From: Entophlyctis helioformis
Taxonomy: Eukaryota; Chytridiomycota; Chytridiomycetes; Chytridiales; Chytriomycetaceae
Direction of reading: 5' to 3'
DNA length: 64,000 bases
Assembly (NCBI GenBank): GCA_025526915.1
Contig: JAHLKH010000017.1
Location: forward strand, 62,001 to 126,000
In this document: piece by piece, positions 59,636 through 64,000 of the stretch
How the letters are laid out: every line of letters starts with the position of its first letter
Position numbering within the stretch: position 1 is the first letter of the stretch
Program-made: the position numbers and the translations under genes
The notes under the pieces: model-generated
Databases searched by the model: none
Told to the model about the DNA's origin: nothing
The model's input: the letters and a program-made list of their open reading frames with translations, nothing else

Positions 59636-61308
59636 ATGGCCGCTCCTGCTGACTGCGCCATCGTCGTCCAAGCCTTCCCTCAAGTCTTCTCCAACGTCAC
59701 CGACTGCTGCACCTTTCCCGGCATCGCATGCAAGAACGGCAGAGTCACCACATTGTGCGTGTCTGGGCTGCCGTGCGGACTGTGCCGGCATGGCTCGTGT
59801 GCTGACCGACCCATTCCTGCGTTCACACTGCTGCTTCTGCTGCTGCCGCCGCTGCTTCTGCTGCTGGTTGCAGAAACCTCGACCAAAAGGGCCTCACAGG
59901 AAACATTCCGCCTTCGCTGGGCAAGCTCAACGAGCTGGAATACCTGTCGTTGTTTCTGAACGAGTTCAGTGGTTCAATCCCCGACAGCCTCGGCGACCTG
60001 GAGGACCTGAAGCTGATGTAAGGGGACCTTGAACCAACCAACCGATCGCCTGCGCAACATTGTCTGTGTCTCTGACGATCCGTGTGGCTGGCATCCGTCT
60101 GCGAGCAGTGACTTGGCAGACAACGACTTGACAGGGCCGATCCCCGCCTCGTTTGGCCGGCTCAAGGAGCTCACTCTGCTGTAAGTCGTGTGTCCGTGTG
60201 TCTCGCTGCCAGCAACCACCTCGCTGACCGTGCCAATGCCGTGCTCGCCAGGTCGCTCGACATGAACTACCTGTCGGGCGAGATCCCAGCGTCCCTTGGC
60301 CAGCTCAAGAGTCTCGAAACGATCCTCATCTACAAGAACAACCTCGAAGGAACGCTGCCTGAATCCGTCCTCGCCTTGCCGCACCTCAAGAACTTGTATG
60401 TCCCATGGCCGACGGCACTGACCACTTGCAGGCATCCACACTGACACGAGCCGCTGGACAGCCTCTTTTACGACAATGCCGGCCTCAAGGGATCGCTCCC
60501 CGCCAACATGAAAGTCAATGCGTGCAGTGGCTTCAACACATCGGTGTGTGCGCCAAATGTCGCGATGCAGAACAGGTGTGGCATCCAGACGCTCTGCCCG
60601 GGCGGTGCTGCAACAGATGTGCCGCCGCCGCCGACCAATTCATCCAAAGCCATCAGCAATAACAACAGCAGCAACACCGACGAACCATCGGGCACGGGCA
60701 TGGGCATCAAGAGCATCTTCCTGATCGTGCTGGGCATCATTGTCTTTATCCTCGCCGGCATCGTCACCTTCTTGTTGGTCGTCATCCGATCCAACAAGCC
60801 AGGCGGATGGTCCATGATCGGCGCTTGGCATGGTGGACATGGCAGCAACGGTTCGGCAAGATCAAGCACATCGTCCCGGTCAACGCTGTTTGGCGGCAGC
60901 GTGGCATCCAGTGGTTCAGCGCGAAAGCCGCGCAGCTGGTTCGCACGCCACCCCGTCAACCTGTACACAAGCAACACGGTTCTGCCCATGGGCGTGGACA
61001 GCAAGACACAGAGCACATTGCCTCCGCCTGTTCTGAGCAACAACCTCGCAAGCCCACCACCATTTGCACCGTCGCAGCCAATGAGCGATCCCACAGCGCC
61101 ACTTGAGCTGGTCTCTGGTGGCAACGACCAGCGGGTGGCGAGCATGGCCGAGATCCGTCCGTCGAGCTCGGTGTCTGAAGCAGCATCAGCATGGTCAGCC
61201 AAGGATCGTGGCGACCATGACAACGGCGACAACGACGACCAAGAGTCAAACAACCGAGACACCATGTGGACGGTGCTCAAGAAACCCGACCCCGCCTTTT
61301 ATGGCTGA
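59636..61308 (+). CDS. Leucine-rich-repeat single-pass membrane protein
   Basis: Five exons (59636-59754, 59874-60017, 60109-60180, 60252-60395, 60462-61308) join in phase, about 430 aa. The capping segment DCCTFPGIACKNGRVTTL is followed by plant-type LRRs of 24 residues (LTGNIPPSLGKLNELEYLSL, LTGPIPASFGRLKELTLL, LSGEIPASLGQLKSLETI, LEGTLPESVLALPHLKNL), then a Cys-containing cap (NACSGFNTSVCAPN...CGIQTLC), a transmembrane helix (IFLIVLGIIVFILAGIVTFLLVV) and a Ser/Pro-rich cytoplasmic tail with no kinase. All four introns fall in phase 2 at the same place of the LRR, so each internal exon holds one or two whole repeats. No signal peptide is seen after ATG 59636. Likely a surface protein. Confidence 0.85.
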
Positions 61309-61322
61309 GTGTACAGCAGTTC

Positions 61323-61328
61323 AATAAA
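61323..61328 (+). terminator. AATAAA polyadenylation signal of the LRR gene
   Basis: A perfect AATAAA lies 14 nt after the LRR stop codon and 41 nt before the next start codon, so the two genes are very close. Confidence 0.55.
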
Positions 61329-61369
61329 GCAAGGCGGCAATCAACCTTCCGCCGCATTTCACAACAGAG

Positions 61370-62640
61370 ATGAACCGTGCGGCGTCGCCTGCATCTCCGA
61401 CGGCGCCAACGCTGACTAGACGTACAAGCCCTGTTCCTCCAGCAGCAGGCACACCTCCCCCGCTGGCACACCAAACATCCTACTCCAACCATCCCAGCCA
61501 CACACACTTGTCCGCACGGGCAATAGCCTTTGCGCAGGCAGAAGCCGAAGCAGCACAGGCACAGCAGGACGAAGAGGTCCAAGCGCAGGCACAGGAAGGC
61601 TTCGTCAACGACGAGGATGTCGACGAGGCAACAGAGACGGACGGGCTGATGGATCGGGTCGAGGACATTGTGGAGGACATTGTTGTGACGATATCCGAGA
61701 CTGCCAAGGCCGGTGCGACCGTTGCGACGAAGCAGGCTGTGGACTTTTGGACCGACTTTGGGTGAGTGGGCGGTGTGCGATAGCCGGCTGAATGCAGCAT
61801 GCCGTTGTGGATGCTCAGACAACGAACATGTCCGTGGCCTGGCAGAGAGTTTGTGGACAAGGGACCCGTCGTGGAGCTCGGCATTGGTGTGGTCACTGGT
61901 ACCGTCTTCTCAGGAGTGAGTGTGCTGCTGATCTGTGCTTCATGTCTGCTTGACTGCGTGCTCGCTGGCATTGCCACCCAAAGTGTGCACCTTTGGCATT
62001 GCAGCTGATCGTTGAATACTGGTGACGCCGGCCGTGGCATGGCAGGTCCTCGAGTCGTTTGTGGACGACATCCTGACGCCGCCGCTCAGTTTCTTCCGAA
62101 CCAATGGTGTGTTCAGTTGGGCGATGCGCTTGAATGCAGACACTGACCGGCGAGTTGTTTGCATTACAGGCTCGAATCTGCGCAACATGTTCATTGTGCT
62201 CAAGCCCGGCTTGTCCAACACAACCAACTACCTGACACTGGAGCAGGCCATTGCAGACGGCGCAGTGACCGAGAACGTCGGCAAGTTTGTGGAGAGCCTC
62301 ATCAACTTCTTCATCACGACCATGGCCATGTTCTGGCTCATCCGGCGTGAGTTTGCCTGTTCGCGTGTCCTGGGGAGTCGCACTCCAGCAACTGACAGGC
62401 CGTGCGGCCATTGCTTGCACAGTGTACCAGACGGCGAGACGGCGCATTCCAGCCATCGTCCCAGAAGAAAAGGAAGAGGAAGCTGCGCCACCGCCGACCA
62501 AAAAGTGCCAGTGGTGCCGATCGACGATTGATGCAGAGGCGTTCCGGTGTCCCAACTGCACGTCGATGCTGGACGAGTCGCCAGCTGGATCTGGCCCCGT
62601 TGTTGTTGTTGGCCCATCGTCGGCGAAGCAGCAAGCCTGA
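61370..62640 (+). CDS. MscL-family mechanosensitive channel with C-terminal zinc ribbon
   Basis: Five exons (61370-61761, 61846-61915, 62046-62106, 62170-62346, 62399-62640) give 313 aa. The channel core reads FVDKGPVVELGIGVVTGTVF (first helix), SGVLESFVDDILTPPLSFF, LRNMFIVLKPG, TLEQAIADGAVTENVGKFVE and LINFFITTMAMFWLIRR (second helix), the order of bacterial MscL. A 130-residue acidic/Ala-rich leader precedes it. After the core comes a two-CxxC ribbon, CQWCRSTIDAEAFRCPNC. Bacterial MscL is about 136 aa and is a pentameric osmotic safety valve in the plasma membrane. Four spliceosomal introns show this is not bacterial contamination; an ancient transfer is possible. Confidence 0.88.
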
Positions 62641-62942
62641 GTGTGAGAGCGCATCGCACGACCCAAAATACATGCCGTGCGATTGCACTTGTGGCCAGCG
62701 AATCATGCCGTTAACGGTTCGAGTCGGCAGCCTGTATGGACGGCACACATCTGCGAGCATGCCACCTTCATGGTCTGCTTGGCTCGGCGGGTCGATCGGG
62801 AAGATCAGCGATGCTCATCGTCGCAAGGGAGTGTCGGGCCAATCAGCGCACCCCCACCAGGATCAACCAATCATAGCGACTCCACCAAGGGAGGCAGCCA
62901 TTTGGCGGGCGCGCTCATTTTGGCTTTGCCGCGTCAACAAAC
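62641..62942. other. Intergenic region
   Basis: About 300 nt between the MscL stop and the next start, presumably the terminator of one and the promoter of the other. No open frame or clear motif seen. Confidence 0.4.
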
Positions 62943-64000
62943 ATGTCGAGACGAGCACGAAGGCGGCACAAGCTGTTTACACTTCCCGGCGACGACGATG
63001 CAGCTGCGCAGACCGCTGTCGACCCCACCGCCAGCAAAGCCAGCAGCAGGCTTGCCGTCGTCGGCAACGGCAGCGGCGCAGCATCACAGCCTGGCTATCA
63101 CGACGGCAACGAGCAGCTGCACCCCATCAAAAGCGGCAATGACAGAAACGCCGATCGCCGCACCAGCAAAGCCAGCAAGCGGCGGTTGCTCTTGCAGGCG
63201 TTCTCGCCCATCCTGCACAGGCGCATCAAGCGCATTGCAGTGTGGATCGCCATCTTGGGCATGATAGCCTACCGCTACTGGACTGGCCGCACGCAGTTCC
63301 CTCTTGCCTGCAACCTGTTCGGTCTACGGTGTCCCGAATGGCCGATATCAGGGACCATCGCCGACGGCTTTGAGGGCCTGGTGGACGCATTCAAGGCAAA
63401 CTTTGAGGAGGGCAACGAGGTCGGTGCGAGCTTCTCGGCCTATGTCGGCGAGTCCATGGTCGCCGAGCTGTACGGCGGCTACCACAACAAGCGCTACTCG
63501 CGGCCGTACGACCAGGACTCGCTGCAGCTGGTGTTCTCCAGCTCAAAGTTTATGGTGAGCAGGCGGCAGACGCACGCGGTTGGCACTGTGTGGCTTGGCG
63601 GTGCAGAGCGGATCTGTTCTGACCCATCCTTTGCACGCCGCTGGATGGATGGGCTCGGTGCACGATTGCCGCCCTTGTAGGAGAGCATGGTCATGACCTA
63701 TCTGGTCGACAAGGGCATTCTCAAGTTCAGCGACCGCATCGCCAAGTACTGGCCAGAGTTTGGCCAAGGAAACAAGGACCATGTGACCATCGAAAACCTC
63801 CTCAGCCATCGTGCAGGCGTCACATATCTCAGCCGTCCGCCGTCGCTGACAGAGATTGCCAACCTCGACCTCCTCTCGTCCCTCCTGGCTGCCCAGCCAC
63901 ACAACTTCAACGGCTCGTCCGTGCAGGGGTACCACGCTGTCACACGCGGCTGGTACCTCAACGAGATTGTGCGTCGCGCCGACCCGCAACGCCGCACCAT
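62943..64000 (+). CDS. Membrane-anchored beta-lactamase-like serine hydrolase, 5' part
   Basis: Exon 1 (62943-63554) starts MSRRARRRHKLFTLPGDDDA and has a basic, Ser-rich tail before one hydrophobic helix (IKRIAVWIAILGMIAYRYW), a type II anchor. The luminal part begins FKANFEEGNEVGASFSAYVG and reaches FSSSKFM, containing the S-x-x-K of class C beta-lactamase-like enzymes. The intron follows directly (GTGAGC), and exon 2 from 63681 continues ESMVMTYLVDKGILKFSDRI and ENLLSHRAGVTYLSR, typical for this fold. It runs off the right edge. Eukaryotic members are usually esterases or peptidases, not antibiotic-resistance enzymes. Confidence 0.85.

Noticed and set aside
61370..62640. Bacterial contamination as the source of MscL
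   Set aside because: Four introns in consistent phase and the same base composition as the neighbours show it is a resident eukaryotic gene.
62943..64000. Antibiotic-resistance beta-lactamase
   Set aside because: The eukaryotic gene has an intron and a type II membrane anchor; this branch of the fold is usually esterase or peptidase.

Overview
The window is nuclear DNA of a eukaryote, most likely a GC-rich flagellated (chytrid-type) fungus. The RNA polymerase II CTD is made of YSPTSPS heptads, many introns are short (about 40-220 nt, donors mostly GTGCGT or GTGAGT, with CTGAC-like branch sites), and a dynein heavy chain, a fungal-type Pat1 and a TAL1-type transaldolase are present. The lineage is inferred from gene content only; no rRNA is visible. 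I saw no tRNA, rRNA, CRISPR array or intact transposon. Exon ends were worked out by hand and may be off by a base or two.

Left part (1-12.7 kb): housekeeping genes. SND1/Tudor-SN (minus, cut by the left edge) is divergent from a PP2A leucine carboxyl methyltransferase (plus). Then come a tandem PH-domain protein, a dolichyl-diphosphate phosphatase and transaldolase (all minus) and Cu/Zn superoxide dismutase (plus), followed by a repeat-rich gap of about 1.4 kb.

Centre-left (12.7-25.5 kb): RPB1, the largest subunit of RNA polymerase II, carries a 422-residue intein inside the bridge helix and a 29-heptad CTD that contains a 15-heptad duplication. A mitochondrial-type PPR gene follows with about six frame breaks, then an ankyrin-repeat gene.

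Centre (25.5-49.1 kb): the most unusual object. A minus-strand gene of about 23.6 kb encodes a divergent dynein heavy chain (tail, linker, AAA1-AAA6, stalk, C-terminal domain) that continues, inside one uninterrupted reading frame, into a DUF4062-NACHT-WD40 module of the STAND NTPase type (as in TEP1/NWD1-like proteins). An F-box-like segment lies between the stalk and AAA5. Several AAA nucleotide sites are degenerate. The predicted product is about 7,570 aa. Five single-base frame breaks interrupt the model, so the assembly or the integrity of the gene needs checking.

Right part (49.1-64 kb): a Pkr1-like ER membrane protein and an ARF/ARL-type GTPase (plus), the mRNA-decay factor PAT1 (minus) preceded in the same open frame by a TnpB/Fanzor-type zinc-ribbon remnant, an F-box-like protein of unknown function, an LRR transmembrane protein, an intron-containing MscL channel with a zinc-ribbon tail, and a membrane-anchored beta-lactamase-like serine hydrolase cut by the right edge. 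Genes are tightly packed and alternate in strand; there is no operon logic.
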